Numbered from the stretch's first letter, positions 21,824 to 33,546 are shown. The stretch: 64,000 nucleotides of DNA from Stachybotrys elegans (GCA_020746835.1 JAGPNK010000002.1:2914001-2978000); one strand, 5' to 3'. Notes: generated by a model from the letters alone, not told the origin. Program-made: numbers and translations.

Positions 21824-23365
21824 CCTGGGTTGTGGCTTGCTGGTTGATGCTCCGGCGCTTCCCCTCCTTTCCCACAGTTCCCACCTGGCCTGGTTGCATT
21901 TCACACTCCCTCACCTTTCACTCCTCACTCCCTCCCTTGCTCCCCTCCAATTTTGGCCTGACCTGACCTACCGTCCTGCCGAGAACCTACAGGCTACCTA
22001 CCTGAGCCTTGGGGGGGGTTCCTTCGTTAACCTAGCCTCGTACATACATACCTGTACCCATCCCTTCCATCTTGGCCATCCCTCCATCCATCTCCAACGC
22101 CCACCATCCTTTGCCATCCCCGACAGATCAACACTCATGGACGTTGGACGGGTGCTGTACTAATTAACAGCTTGTCGCAGCGGGTGCCACCACCACCATC
22201 TTTTCCACCACCACCACCATCATCTGGGCCACCACCACCACGACACCACAACATCCACTTCCCGAACCGCACCACAGGACCCAGGCAACTTGAATCGCGT
22301 GCGCGCCCGCGTCTCGTCGCCCATCCCCTCCATACGGTACCATACCATACCATTCCTACACCTACCTGCCTACCTTGCCTACACCAACTTTTATTCATCG
22401 TGCTGTCTTGTCCGTACGCTCCTCGCTTCCTCGCTTTCTCCACACGCTGCCACCGCCCACGTCCCGCGCGCCCTCTTCGCGACTTTTGGCCGACGTCGTT
22501 ACCTTCAGGCGCATAGCCACCCTGTCCCAACCACGCGGCGAGCCTTTTTCGCCTGCGTGACTGTTGGACTTGTCGCGGTCACTCGAGTTGTCCGCTGCGA
22601 GCCGTCGCATACACGGCCGTCTTGACGCGCAATTACAGGTAATACACGAGCTTTCTTTTTCTTACCAGTTTGTCTTCTTTCTCTTGTCCCTGGCCAGATT
22701 TCTCGCCTCCTGCTTCAGCTTTTTCCGGCCATGCCGCTCTTATCTGCCGGGCCCCTTCTGTCGCCCCGGCTCTCCTCGGCTACCTCGACCGTTTACCGTG
22801 TTGAGTCCGAGGCGCATCGTCGCAACGGCTCAATATGCCTGATGCCTGCTCCCTCTGCTCACCTGCTTGGCGCTCCTCTGCTGCCCTACTGCAACCAACA
22901 TGCACCTTTTATCCAGCTCTTTTCCGCACGACGGCGATCTTTGCGGCCTGGTCCACCATCTTCGTCCTGAGTCATCCCCTTCAACGGGGACCCTCACCAC
23001 ATCAGGCCCATGGTGGTGCATCCCTTAGTCCTGGCAGCACTCGATTTTCTGTCTTGCGCACTCTATTCTTGGCCCCGCGCGAGAAGCCTGCCCGGCCCAT
23101 AATTCGCTGCCAATCCGCTCAACCGGCGCACCCACCCCCCATAAACCTTGGAGCGCGAAGGCCGCCCGAAAGAGTTCAGCCATATGCATGATCAGTCTCG
23201 GCAACCCGTGCATCATCCCTTCAACAATCACCAAGCCAGTCCAACTGTTTCGCGACACGTCAAACACGCCATCGACATAGCCCTTGCGGCAATTGTCGTG
23301 ATCGCAACTACCGTCGCCTGTCAGCCATCTTCGCTCCCGTCGCCTTGCGACTGGCTTTCGCTGTC

Positions 23366-25696
23366 ATGTACTCCGCTCCATCGAGCAGTGCTGACGGTGC
23401 GACAATCAATCCCGCTGCTCTCAGTTCTGCAGGTGAGTTTATACCATCCTTCGCTTAAAGCCCCCCTTACCAAATCGCGAGCCGCCCCATCCCTCCCCCG
23501 TCCCCCTCCATTACACCCGCGACTTGAATCGCGACGGACACGATGTTGCGGCGACCACAGCTTGACTAGTTACCGATAACTGGTTGACGCGATGGCGCTC
23601 GAGACTGCAATATGCTATGAGCAGCGTTCGTTTGCCCACCAAGCATCGCGCCGCAGTACAAAGGCTTCTCTTGACGTCGCCATGCTAACATATCGCCTTC
23701 TCTCAGACAACACTCCTCCTCCGGGTCGCGGGGTGAAGCGCAGTCGATCGCCGGCGATATTCCACAGATACGAGCCTGGCGATGACGGTATGTCGTCGCA
23801 TGTCTCGGAGGACTTTGCGCCAGCTCCAGCAAGCTGTGCAAAATCACCAGGAGCAGAAATCGAAGCCGAAGCGGAGACGAGACCAGAGACAAGAGGCCGA
23901 TGATATGATTATATAGCGGATGATATACTGACTACCCTGTGCTCTCAGGTAAATCTGCGCCGCCAGCCAAACGAAAACAAATGAAGTCGCGATCGACCGG
24001 GAGCGCCGCCGAGGCCTCCGCGCCTGCGCCCGTCACCGCGGTACCCCCGCCACAGACACCGCAATCTTCGAATGCGCCGCTACCAGCCCAAACAACACCT
24101 GCATACTCTGCAGGCAGCCAGACCCCAGCGCCTCCGAAATCTACGCCCACGAAGCCGACGTTGAAGGCCCTCCCCACTGTCCGAGATCACACGACAGACC
24201 AGCTGACCCCAAGCGGCGACGAGTACATTCCCCGCGAGATCGACGAGTTTGGCGAGAAGAAGGTCATGGCCAACGGGCAGCTGCTTGGCGGTCGCCAATA
24301 CCGTTGCAGAACGTTCCTGGTTCCGAACCGAGGCGACAAGCTCTTCATGCTAGCGACAGAATGCGCAAGGGTACTTGGCTACAGAGATTCGTATTTGCTG
24401 TTCAATAAGAATCGATCTCTGTACAAGATAATCGCCAGTCAGCCCGAGAAGGATGACCTCGTTTCGCAAGAGATCCTGCCCTTCTCCTATCGCTCAAGGC
24501 AGATTGCCATCGTTACGGCTCGCTCCATGTTCCGCCAGTTTGGAAGCCGGGTCATTGAGAACGGTCGCCGAGTTCGCGATGACTATTGGGAGACCAAGGC
24601 CCGCAAGCAAGGTTTCACCGAGGCCGACCCTGCGGGCGAGAAGAGGCCAGGAGCTGCCAAGGCAAGAGAAGCCGCCGAGGCCCAGAGCAACATCGTTATG
24701 ACGGCGCCTCACACCGAGATTGTCTACAGCAACCAAGGTCAATATCCTGCGCAGTCCCATCTTGTACACGCCGGGATGATGGGAGGACAACCAGGGAACC
24801 CGAGAATGCCTGGGCTGCCAGTGGCACCCGAGCTCAGTGACAATCGCCCTCGTGACTATGGCGGCATCTTGAAGGGAGGCCCTCGCCAAGAGATTACAGG
24901 CCCTGCGTACCAGGACCAGACACGGCCGTCTCCCGTCACGGAGCTCCAGTCGCAAGCCCACCACGCGGCTGAGTTCAGTAGGTCGGTCAACCAGCAGCGC
25001 GATATGCGTGGAGACTACCTCCAGGGTGTCTGGCGCCGACCGCACGAGCAGCCTGTCTCTTCGGCTCTCTCTCAGCCCCCTGTCGGATCCAGTGACTCGG
25101 TGCTGCCGGCTACCCGGACCTCGAACTCGCCCCATACTGCTTCCGCGGGCATAGCTCAGCCATCGGCAGTGACATCGCAGAGCCCGCAGATGATGATGTC
25201 CGCGCCATCCTACTCGCAGCCGATGCATTCACAGTCGACTCTCAGCCAGGCCCCAATGAGGGGCATGGGGCAGTCGCCGGCTCAGAAGCACAGCATGCCG
25301 ACGCCACCGCTCCCGCCCGCAGGAGGCAGCATGAGCCAGGGAACGCCCAGCTACAGCAACTATCACTCCAGCCAGACAATGTGGTCGCAGAACGCCGCTC
25401 AGCCTCCTCAGCAGAGTTATGGTAGCTATACTACCCAGGCGCAGCCTGCTCATCCCTCGCAGTCCCCGGCGCCGCACCTTCGTCAGGGTAGCTCCAGCCA
25501 GATGCAGTCGAACATGCCTTTCCCAGGAATGGGCGCCATGCAGTACAGCACCAGCCAAGGCATGTATGGTGCTGACCAAACACCACGCCCGTACATGTCG
25601 CAGAGCACCCCTGGCGGGCCTGGGGTGTCGCAGCCGTGGTCTAGCCAGCAGTCACCTCCACAGCAGTGGTGGACGCAGCCACCTCAACAGCAGTAA
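23366..25696 (+). CDS. NPL6: RSC/SWI-SNF chromatin-remodelling subunit Npl6/Rsc7, 3 exons
   Basis: The preferred model joins 23366-23432, 23707-23787 and 23949-25696, giving 631 residues. Family (CRC subunit, Rsc7/Swp82): an accessory subunit of nucleosome-remodelling complexes. Seen: an N-tail with DNTPPPGRGVKRSRSP, recovered only by splicing; a P/A-rich linker; the conserved domain at about residues 138-266 (GDEYIPREIDEFGEKKV, LGGRQYRCRTFLVPNRG, FARxLGYRDSYLLFNKNRSL-like block, DDYWE); and a long Q/S/P/M-rich C-tail. Both donors are strong (GTGAGT, GTATGT), and intron 2 ends with a TACTGAC branch site and CTCAG. Exon phases agree. Retaining intron 2 would stop translation at 23903. The first two exons are less certain than exon 3. 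Convergent with DPB4. Confidence 0.88.
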
Positions 25697-27263
25697 ACGG
25701 TGGCATGCTGTCAACTACAGGCTTGTTCGGGTGACTGGGGACGGCGACTCAGCTGTTGGTCTTGTTTCTTCTGCAAGACCATGCACTGCTGCTTCGTATG
25801 GGTCTTCTAGGCTACCTTGAAGCCCAGCAGGCCCGGAGTCAGAAAGACTTGATTGTTTTGTTTCCCCTCAACCCATTACTCCTGATACCCAAACATCAGA
25901 TTTATCGACTGGGAGATTATGTGCATTCAGGCCATCGGCCCACTGAACATGCGTGTAGCATTTAACTCGAGCAGGATAGAGGTGTCTGGTGGGGGGGTTG
26001 GAACTTATGATTACTGGATTCACACCGCGATACGACACTTGAATGCAACAAATGTCGCCGGCGTTTGTTGCTTGCTACCATTCCGGGCGATTTTCGCTCT
26101 ATACCCTTTTCTGTCCTGCAGCTGAGGGAGACTTGGAGGTACAGCTTGCAGCACCTCTGAACCAGCACGAACCAACCAATTCGGAGGGATTTGCCATGTT
26201 GCTCTCGGCTCGTACCTGATACCAACGGGCGTCATCTCGGTTATTGGATCTTACTTGAATTTTTGATTGCTTGTCGAATACGATACCACTTTTCCCGTTC
26301 TTGCATTCCCAAATCCATCGAGGCAAGGGGATTACTGTTGTTGAAGAGCCGGACACCAGCTCCGATTGAGGCAGCTTTCTATCAGTCTCCTCGAAATGGG
26401 TGGTTCACCGACTCTCGTGGGATCCGGCGAAGTACACGCCTTAACCGCCGGCGCCCTTGTTACCGAGCCTGAAGGGTTACCAGGGCAATATACTCGAGTC
26501 TGGTCGGGCTTGAGGGCACGACTATTGGTGTCGGAATCAGCTGCAATCAGATTTGTTGGGGGTTTCCTCTTACCTCTCTCCTGTTTTTTTCTCGGCTCGC
26601 ATACCTGATATTTGATCCTTCGGCTTCTCTTTATTTCCTCTTTTCTCCAATTTGGGTAATACGTTTGCGCAGGGAATCATGCTTGCAATGGCAGCATATT
26701 GGAATGGCTGGGCTGGGTTGGGCTGGTATATTCTTGCTGTATCTTGGAGCCCCATGATGGTATTCTGAACGGATGGATCGGGATCTCCTTATCTTGTCTT
26801 TCCTAGCGTTTTCTCTCACCTCTTTTCTCCGGACTCGTCTCTTCCACTTTCGCACCTACTTATTCTTATTGCCCGAGCCTCCTTCCGTGGCCGGATTCTT
26901 CTTATGTACTTCTTTTGCCTCTCGAGTTTGGACAGTCCCGTGCATGTGGTGTTGTGCTCTCCTCGTAATCAAATTCCATAGCCATGACATTTGGCCGTCC
27001 TGTGGCATGGTCCATGTCAAAGTGCCGGCCGAACCCAGCAGAGTCCCGCCCCTGCTGACGAGGCTTCACGATGCAACAGTAGGTTGCTGCCTATTCGTTG
27101 ATTTGAAAAAGAAAAACGGTCGCCGCAGGTCATGGGCGGTGCTGACCCGTATTGTCAAGGACTAGTAGCCGCTGTGCGCGAGACACAAGGTAGCCTGAAG
27201 CACATCAAGTATTTGTACATCTGTCATTGAGAAAGAATTGGATTATAAAAACAAAGGCAGCCT
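25697..27263. other. Convergent intergenic region NPL6 / DPB4
   Basis: About 1.6 kb between two stop codons. No ORF above about 130 codons and nothing family-like. No RNA gene recognised. Long for a convergent spacer in this window; other examples range from about 200 to 770 nt. Confidence 0.5.
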
Positions 27264-28365
27264 CTAGTCGCTCTCATCGCCATCTAGTGCCTCATCGCCG
27301 TCCTCCCTCGCACGCTTATCCTCCAGCGCATCTTGCGTCTCATCCCCACTAGCCTGCTCATCCTCCTCCTCCTCCTCTTCTTCTTCCTCGTCAGGGGCCT
27401 CATCATCCTCCTCCTCCTCGTCCTCTCGGGCACCGTCATTCTCCAGCTCTGGGTCATCCTCCGTATCATCGGTAGGCGCAGCAGCGGCGGCGGAGCCATC
27501 GACGCGTGCCTTTTTGGAGGCGCGCGGGCCGTCGTCTTCAGAGGCGACGGTCGTGTCGGCGAGCGTCATGTCGGCGTCGTCGCTGCCGTCGGCCGCGGGC
27601 TTGGCGACGCGGGCTTTTTGGCGGTACGTGTTGCGCTTCTCGGCCTGGGCGGCGGAGAATTCTGGGTGGGTGGTGATACATGTAAGTAGGCGGGAAAGAG
27701 GAAATAGCAAGTAAGACAAGAAAAAGGGGGGAGGGGGGAGGGGGAGGAAGTGGTGAAGCTAGGACGCACTCTCGTATTCCGCCTCCAGACGCTCCTTGAG
27801 AAAGCCAAACTCTGTGTCCTCGAGGGCCTTGAAGACATGCTCGGCGGCTATCGTCTTTTTGTTGGCGTTGATGGTATGTTCATTTGCGCTGAGCGTGCAT
27901 TTCGTCAGCAGTCACTCAAGGCGGATCCACGCAATGCGTGTAGACACACACGTAATGCAATGTGTCGGGAAGAAAGGGGGGGGAGTCTCACTGAGAGGCA
28001 AGATAGTTGATGAAGACGGTGGTGCTCTTGCTCAGCGCCAGGATGGCGTTGGCTTGGATCTGCGTGTTGGGAGGGAGCATGCCCTTTGCCAGCCTCGTTA
28101 TTATCGACTTTGGCAATGTGAGGTCCTGAGGGAGCGTTGGGCGTTAGTCGGACGTTGTGATGTGCGCGCGGCGTGGTCATACCTCGATGGTGACGGCATC
28201 CTTCGGCTCCTTGTCCTTGTGGCTCTCCTTGCCAGAGGGAGGGGCGGCAGCAGAAGCAGCAGCAGCAGGCGGTCCAGCATCCGTGGACTCCTGGTTCGCC
28301 GACATGGTGCTCACGTCCTCGGCGGCGTCGCTCTTGCGCGGCTGGTCGGACTTGCGCGACGGCAT
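27264..28365 (-). CDS. DPB4: DNA polymerase epsilon histone-fold subunit Dpb4, 4 exons
   Basis: Exons in transcript order are 28365-28183, 28125-27992, 27888-27770 and 27661-27264; introns are 57, 103 and 108 nt. The product is 277 residues. Dpb4 pairs with Dpb3 in polymerase epsilon and also serves ISW2/CHRAC-type remodellers. Seen: a charged N-tail (1-60), then the histone fold with the diagnostic LPKSIITRLAKGMLPPNTQIQ block, ALSKSTTVFINYLASHANEHT, and KKTIAAEHVFKALEDTEF across two exon joins. It ends with EKRNTYRQK and a very long acidic D/E tail (about 180-277) that is usual in fungal Dpb4. A GA repeat sits 20 nt upstream of the ATG. Confidence 0.95.
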
Positions 28366-28384
28366 GGTTGCTTCGCCCGGCGCA

Positions 28385-28404
28385 CTCTCTCTCTCTCTCT
28401 CTCT
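28385..28404. repeat. (CT)10 microsatellite in the DPB4 leader
   Basis: Ten CT units on the + strand, read as GA repeats in the DPB4 sense direction, starting 20 nt before the start codon. Confidence 0.85.
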
Positions 28405-28520
28405 GTCTCCCGAAGCGAGACTGCACGGCGAGTGGAGGGTACTGCAGTCCCTCGAAAGACTTGGGTTGGCGCGTGGGCGGAGGGATGGAAGGTATGGCGA
28501 TTGACGAATGGGATGAGAAT

Positions 28521-28553
28521 GGATGGATGGATGGATGAGTGAGTGAGTGAGTG
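28521..28553. repeat. (GGAT)n-(GAGT)n compound microsatellite
   Basis: Four GGAT units run directly into about four GAGT units. Confidence 0.85.
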
Positions 28554-29697
28554 GGTGAAGCGTTTCTTTCCCCCACGGAGGGGATGGATGAGATGCGCGT
28601 CTGGCAATTCGCCAGGCGGTCCCTTTCAGGAAAGACGAATAGAATTATCCCTTCACAATGAGATATCAGGCGTGTCTAGTGGGGGTGAGCGAATCGGAGT
28701 GTTGGCGATGTAGTCGTGGTTTGCATGTGAGGTTACACTCAGGCAGAGCGATAGATAGATGATTAGACTCGACATCTGGAAAAACGTGTCTTGGCAAACG
28801 CGTGCCCATGCTGGTCGGCTCGGCTTAGGTTAGCTCAAAAAACACCATCCACCTACAATCACCAACCCTCTCTATATCTACCGGCTTCACATTTCTTAGT
28901 ATTTCATGACGAGAAATACATCTGCAAATTTGCCTTTTGGGATTGTTCCTATGGCCTCAGCAATACCGAAAGAGATTACCCGCGCATCAACTCCTCTTCA
29001 TCAGACGTAGGTTCCACCTTTGTTGCATCGTCCATACTACTAGGGAGTAAAGCACGCAATCAAGGACCAGCCAGGGGTGAGTGAGTGGAATATATATATT
29101 TCTAGCTATTCCTCCCCAAGCATGCTCCATGCCACTGCAATCATATCCTATGGTTGGCGAATTCCTGCGCGCTCCATGTCATAACCCCATTCACGTTCTC
29201 ATCATCGCGTCTCGGGGTATATCCATCATGTATAACTCAAAGCCTAGTCCCAGCGCGAAGATGGTATAAAAATAAAACAGGAAGAAGTAAAAAAAATATA
29301 AAAAGGAATTCGGCAGTCGCCAGAGTGAGTGAGTAAGTGAGAGTTGGAGAAAAGAGAGGCCAGGAGGGGCGCGGCGTCGTTCCGAGCGGCCGGATAGTAG
29401 GATGTTCATGAGCTTCCGCCTGTAGTATTAACAGGGTGGCTCCGTCGCAGCTTCTCCTGTGCATGGTATAGCATTGTTGGGCGCATCGAATTTTCTTCTT
29501 CTTGACGTGCCTTATGCTCCATTCACTCGGAAGTGCATCGACGATTGGATTTCCACTCGCCGGCTAAGCCACGGGGCTGCTGGGAGGGAAAGTGTTGTTC
29601 TGCGCCTCCACAAATGCCTTGGATTCTGGATGGGGGCCTCAGACCGGGAACATTGGAAAAAGTGGAGGGGTAGGCAAATTGGCCATGTTTCAACGTT

Positions 29698-30483
29698 TCA
29701 TCCAATGGCCCGGCCAATCTCCGACTTGCGGGGGAAAGGCGGCGGCGATAAGCCGCTGAGGATGACATCGTCGTCCGAGGCATACAGCGGCGGTGGAGGA
29801 CCAGATGATGTGGAATACACACGCCTGTGTCCGGGACGATGGTAGTACCTCGGACTCCTCGTGTAGGTATCGGCCGACCGTCGAGGAGAGCGCTGCTGTT
29901 CAGGCTCTTGGCCATACCAGTAGCTGCGGGTTGCCGAGTACGTGCTGCTCTCGGTTCGGTTGTGTCGGGGAGATGGAGGCTGAGATTTGGCCAGGCGCGA
30001 GGGCTGGCGCTTCACGGTGTGGTTGGGGATAAAGGCATCGTCGCCCTGAACCGTCTCATCTGTCAGGCCAGGTCGACAATTGGGCGCGCGAGCGAGCACG
30101 GGAGTCTGGGGAAGATCGATGCTGCGCTTGTAGTAGGGTGATGAGCCGGTGGGCGACTTGTAGTCCTCGGATATCCTGGGACGCTGCTGCATAGGGTTCT
30201 GGTAGACAATGACGCTGGGAGGCTTCTGGCTGGAGCCGACTGAGTTGCTAGCAGCACGGCCAGGGCTGTCCTGCACCGACGTCTCCTTTTCGCCAGATCT
30301 ATCGACCCTCCATGATTCAATCTCCTCGTCGGCGATGGGGGTTACACCACGTCGGAGTAGAGATCGCCTCCTGCCCTTCCCGCATAGGAAGTAGGCGATG
30401 ATAAAGAGGATAACGAGGCCGACGACCGGCAGCGTCGTCGCAAGGACGATGGTCAGCGTATTCCTGTCGACTTGAGCGCTCAT
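29698..30483 (-). CDS. Single-pass membrane protein, conserved fungal type, function unknown
   Basis: Single exon, 261 residues. A short N-terminus (about 8 residues) precedes one strong transmembrane helix at about 9-33, followed by a very basic stop-transfer stretch (KGRRRSLLRRG) and a long polar S/P/R-rich cytosolic tail. The segment around RGVTPIADEEIESWR looks like a conserved block. Tail repeats of SPR and RSPR-like motifs suggest phosphorylation or protein binding. There is no cleavable signal peptide and no recognised domain; a signal-anchor protein is the simplest reading. It is preceded by a long leader with an ATG-started upstream ORF whose TGA overlaps this ATG. Confidence 0.75.
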   Translation of the reverse strand: MSAQVDRNTLTIVLATTLPVVGLVILFIIAYFLCGKGRRRSLLRRGVTPIADEEIESWRVDRSGEKETSVQDSPGRAASNSVGSSQKPPSVIVYQNPMQQRPRISEDYKSPTGSSPYYKRSIDLPQTPVLARAPNCRPGLTDETVQGDDAFIPNHTVKRQPSRLAKSQPPSPRHNRTESSTYSATRSYWYGQEPEQQRSPRRSADTYTRSPRYYHRPGHRRVYSTSSGPPPPLYASDDDVILSGLSPPPFPRKSEIGRAIG

Positions 30484-31250
30484 GTTGACGGTCCCATCTC
30501 TTTCACCAAGCGATATTTGGTTATGTTCCCAGGTTTAGAGATGCCGAGTTTGCGATGTGACAGAGCTTCGTCGACTAGCCTTACAAATTGCGGAAGCCGG
30601 GCGAAGAAATTGACGAGGCAAGGCGCAGTGAGAGAACAAGTTAAGACGAAGCGAAGGGGGAAATGCTTGAACGAGTAGCGGTCGAAGTGAAGAAAACGAT
30701 CGGTGGTAAATTGATTTTTGAATAGCAAGGGCAGAGCCAAACTTGCATGCCCGGTCCTTATGACAAGGAGTTGGTAGCTAGCGTGGGAGCTCGGGAGCAC
30801 TAGAAGGCGTGTTAGTTTGGTCGATATAATCTCGTGGCATTTCGGTTGCAAGACAAGAGCAGCTAGGGTCCGAGACAAGGCTGAAGACGGGGGCGCCGGA
30901 ATGCGGACTGAAAATTGTGTCTGAATGCAGGTGTGCTGAGGGATAACTTGAGAACAGCTCGAGGTATGCGGCTGGCTCTGAGATGATTGCAAGTAACTGG
31001 AAGCGGGTAGCCGCATGCCAGTGTCGAAGCTTGTTGGCGAATATATTTGATACGGACATGCCTTGAGTTGGGTACTTGGGCGGCTTGGCATTGTCGGGTT
31101 GAGGACCAATCTTTGGGGGAACACAAGATGTCGGGGCTGAAGCGGTAGGAGCAGGAATGATGTTGCATATTTTCCAATAGGAGAATCACACAACATAGGT
31201 ACGGCAAGATGCACAAGCAAGTATAAGATGGTGAGAGGGTGTACCCACAT
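30480..31250 (-). other. Long upstream ORF (256 codons) overlapping the membrane-protein start
   Basis: An ATG-started frame in the leader of the membrane-protein gene ends with TGA inside the sequence ATGA, so its stop overlaps the main start codon. Its product is rich in L, S and P, has no recognised domain, and reads like translated pyrimidine-rich leader. It may be chance, an unspliced leader intron, or a regulatory upstream ORF. Confidence 0.3.
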
Positions 31251-31975
31251 TGATATTATCACCAAAGACCTCGTTGTATAAGGCGACGCAAAGGCAGTTC
31301 CGTCCTCAAGGAGGATGACTGATGCCAGCACAAGGGGAAGAAAGGACGAGCAACCAAAGTCCTACTCGCAAGGAACTTGAAGTCGAGATGAAGGCTGGAG
31401 GTTGAGGATAAAGGTAGCGGCCAGGCACGGAAGCCCTGGACAGGCCAGCAGGGCAAGAGGAGAAGCCGGAGGGGAACGAAGGGGGGACCGGCTGTGATAT
31501 AAATGGGAGGTCGGCAGAGAAGCGAGCGAGGACTAAAAGAGCCCGAAGCAGCCCAGCCTGCCAGCAGACAGCAGAGAGGCAGGGAGGAGGGGAGGGGAGT
31601 GGAGGGGAGGGGACGGAGTTGCTGCAGGCGGATGGAGTTGCGAGAGATCGAAATCGGCCACCACTCACACGCCCCCCAAGCGCACTCAAGTGAATGGAGA
31701 ATGGGTCAGCGGAAAGGTTGAGGTAGTGAAGCGAGCCAGGCAGGATCCGCCAGTCGGAAACAATGCGCTTTCACGTTGCTTTCTGCCGGTGTATTGGGTG
31801 TGTCTTGGGTGGTTGAATCCGGGCAATTGGTCAGGCAGGTCACGGAGGTGAGTTGCCAAAGGGAGAGGCAGCTTGCGAGCGAGGAGGTCAGCATGAATTT
31901 ATGAACCCAAGAAGGAGGAGGAGGAGGACAAGACGACGCAAGCCTTACATAGTAGCAGAACAAGCTGTTGGAGGA

Positions 31976-32001
31976 GGGGGGGGGGGGGGGGGGGGGGGGG
32001 G
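31976..32001. repeat. Homopolymer G26
   Basis: Twenty-six consecutive G on the + strand, followed by GTGTGTGT. Strong G-quadruplex potential on one strand. Exact length is vulnerable to sequencing error. Confidence 0.9.
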
Positions 32002-32360
32002 CGTGTGTGTAAGTACATACAGCTAGAGAGAGAGAGATTCTTGGTTCTTTCTGCCATGCTCTTGTGGCTGCCGGGGTTGGATTTGAGATTGTTGGCTGTG
32101 AACGGACAAGCGTGTCTCTTCGGTCGGTCGGCACACAGCGTAACAGCATTGGGAGGCATGTAGGGATTTAGTGGCAGTCCTTCTTTTTCTCGAGTGAGTG
32201 GATGACGGTGGTGGATGGATGGATAGTTGGATGATGGGCTTGGCTGGGTTGGGTGGATTTGGTGGACACTGACTTGGTGGAGTCAAGGATCAGGGATCAG
32301 GGATGGCGAGGGTTAAGCTAAGTCCAGCAGGTCCCAGTCAGGTACGTACCTGCCCAGGCC

Positions 32361-32390
32361 AAGTGCAGGTGCAAGTGCAAGTGCAGGTGC
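32361..32390. repeat. ARGTGC hexamer repeat, 5 units
   Basis: Five contiguous hexamers alternating AAGTGC and AGGTGC. It is the reverse complement of the GCACCT-type repeat near 21.2 kb. Confidence 0.85.
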
Positions 32391-33528
32391 AGCAGCGGGT
32401 GTTTTCTGTGGGGTGTTTTTGGCGCTCGCCGACACTACCAAACCAGCCAAGGGCCTTTTTTCCCCTTCGAATTCAGCTACTCACAACGCCGGAAAGAGAC
32501 GCGGGGGGAGGGTTTTACAATTGCGGCGAGACGGGTAACGTGTATGAGGAGGAGGGGAAGCTTGCGAGAGTGATTTCAGTTTCCTCCTCTTGTTGTCGGC
32601 GTTGGCATCGTTTAATGCCGCTCTCTCGATTCCCAAACAATTGAATGACGCCAAGCTGAATCTGAAAACCTTCCCAGGGCACTACCTGATGGATGCTTCG
32701 CACACGAGAGGGAGGGAGAGGTGAGGTGCAGCGTGACGAGCAACCCCCGGCTCGACTGGCTCTCGCGTGTGCCAACTCACGCAGCTCCTAATTACCCAGA
32801 GACCACACAAACACGACGCATGCACTTAAACAAGTCCAGTCCCCTTGTCCGCTTTTGCTTTTCTTAGTATGTAGGGAGGGTGAGGGGGGGGATCGTTCAT
32901 GTCAGGAACCAGGGACCAGGGACGGACAGGCAAAAAATGAATGCTGGCCGGCAAGGCACATGGCACTCAAGGGGGGGCGTGTACGAGTAGCCACAAACCA
33001 CATGACGACTTCTTTTCTCTCTCTCTTCCACGCAGGTACAACTAGAAACATGGTGTGAATAATGAATAATGAAATGACTACCACCACATCGAGCCGTATT
33101 GGAGGGAGGGAGGGGGGGGGGCAAAACGCCCGCCAGCAGCCAGCTTCCTGGCAGGCCGACGGTCTGCTGCCCGGACGTCTCAGACCAGCATGGCTGTTCC
33201 TTGCTTGCGATCTACGCCTGTCGTGTCTCAGCGAGAGCCTCGTTGCTGGAAGCGGTGAGGAAAGACACAGGAACAAGTGAGACAACAACAAAGAGGATTG
33301 TGCGTTGCATCGCTGGCAGTCGATGCAGCATGGCCAGTGCTTTTTTTCTTCCTGTTCTTTTCCTTCTCTTTCTTTCTTTTGAAGCCTGATTACTCCGGGC
33401 ACGGGCAATAACAAACCGACGTGGCATGGCCCGTCACCACCCAGCACACACATATGCATCATGCAAGAACATGGAAGCCAAGTGAAAAAGCAAAGGTGAG
33501 CAATACATCATCACCCATTAATCAAATG

Positions 33529-33546
33529 CATACATACATACATACA
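33529..33546. repeat. (CATA)4 microsatellite
   Basis: Four perfect CATA units. Confidence 0.8.

Larger units (their letters stand above)
20341..23365. promoter_or_regulatory. Repeat-rich upstream region and leader of NPL6
   Basis: About 3 kb before NPL6. It holds two long C tracts, CCTCC and CATA microsatellites, a triple AACGTC run near 21440, and from about 21900 onward strongly pyrimidine-rich DNA typical of a long fungal 5' leader. ORFs here are C/T-driven and unlike any family I know. Confidence 0.5.
28366..29697. other. Intergenic: DPB4 promoter and 3' region of membrane-protein gene
   Basis: 1.33 kb between two minus-strand genes. The part nearest DPB4 contains two microsatellites. 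The rest is A/T-richer near 29250-29300. No gene was recognised. Confidence 0.5.

Noticed and set aside
13162..23365. Decayed transposon or centromere-like DNA
   Set aside because: No transposase or reverse-transcriptase remnants, no terminal repeats, and no strong A/T enrichment.
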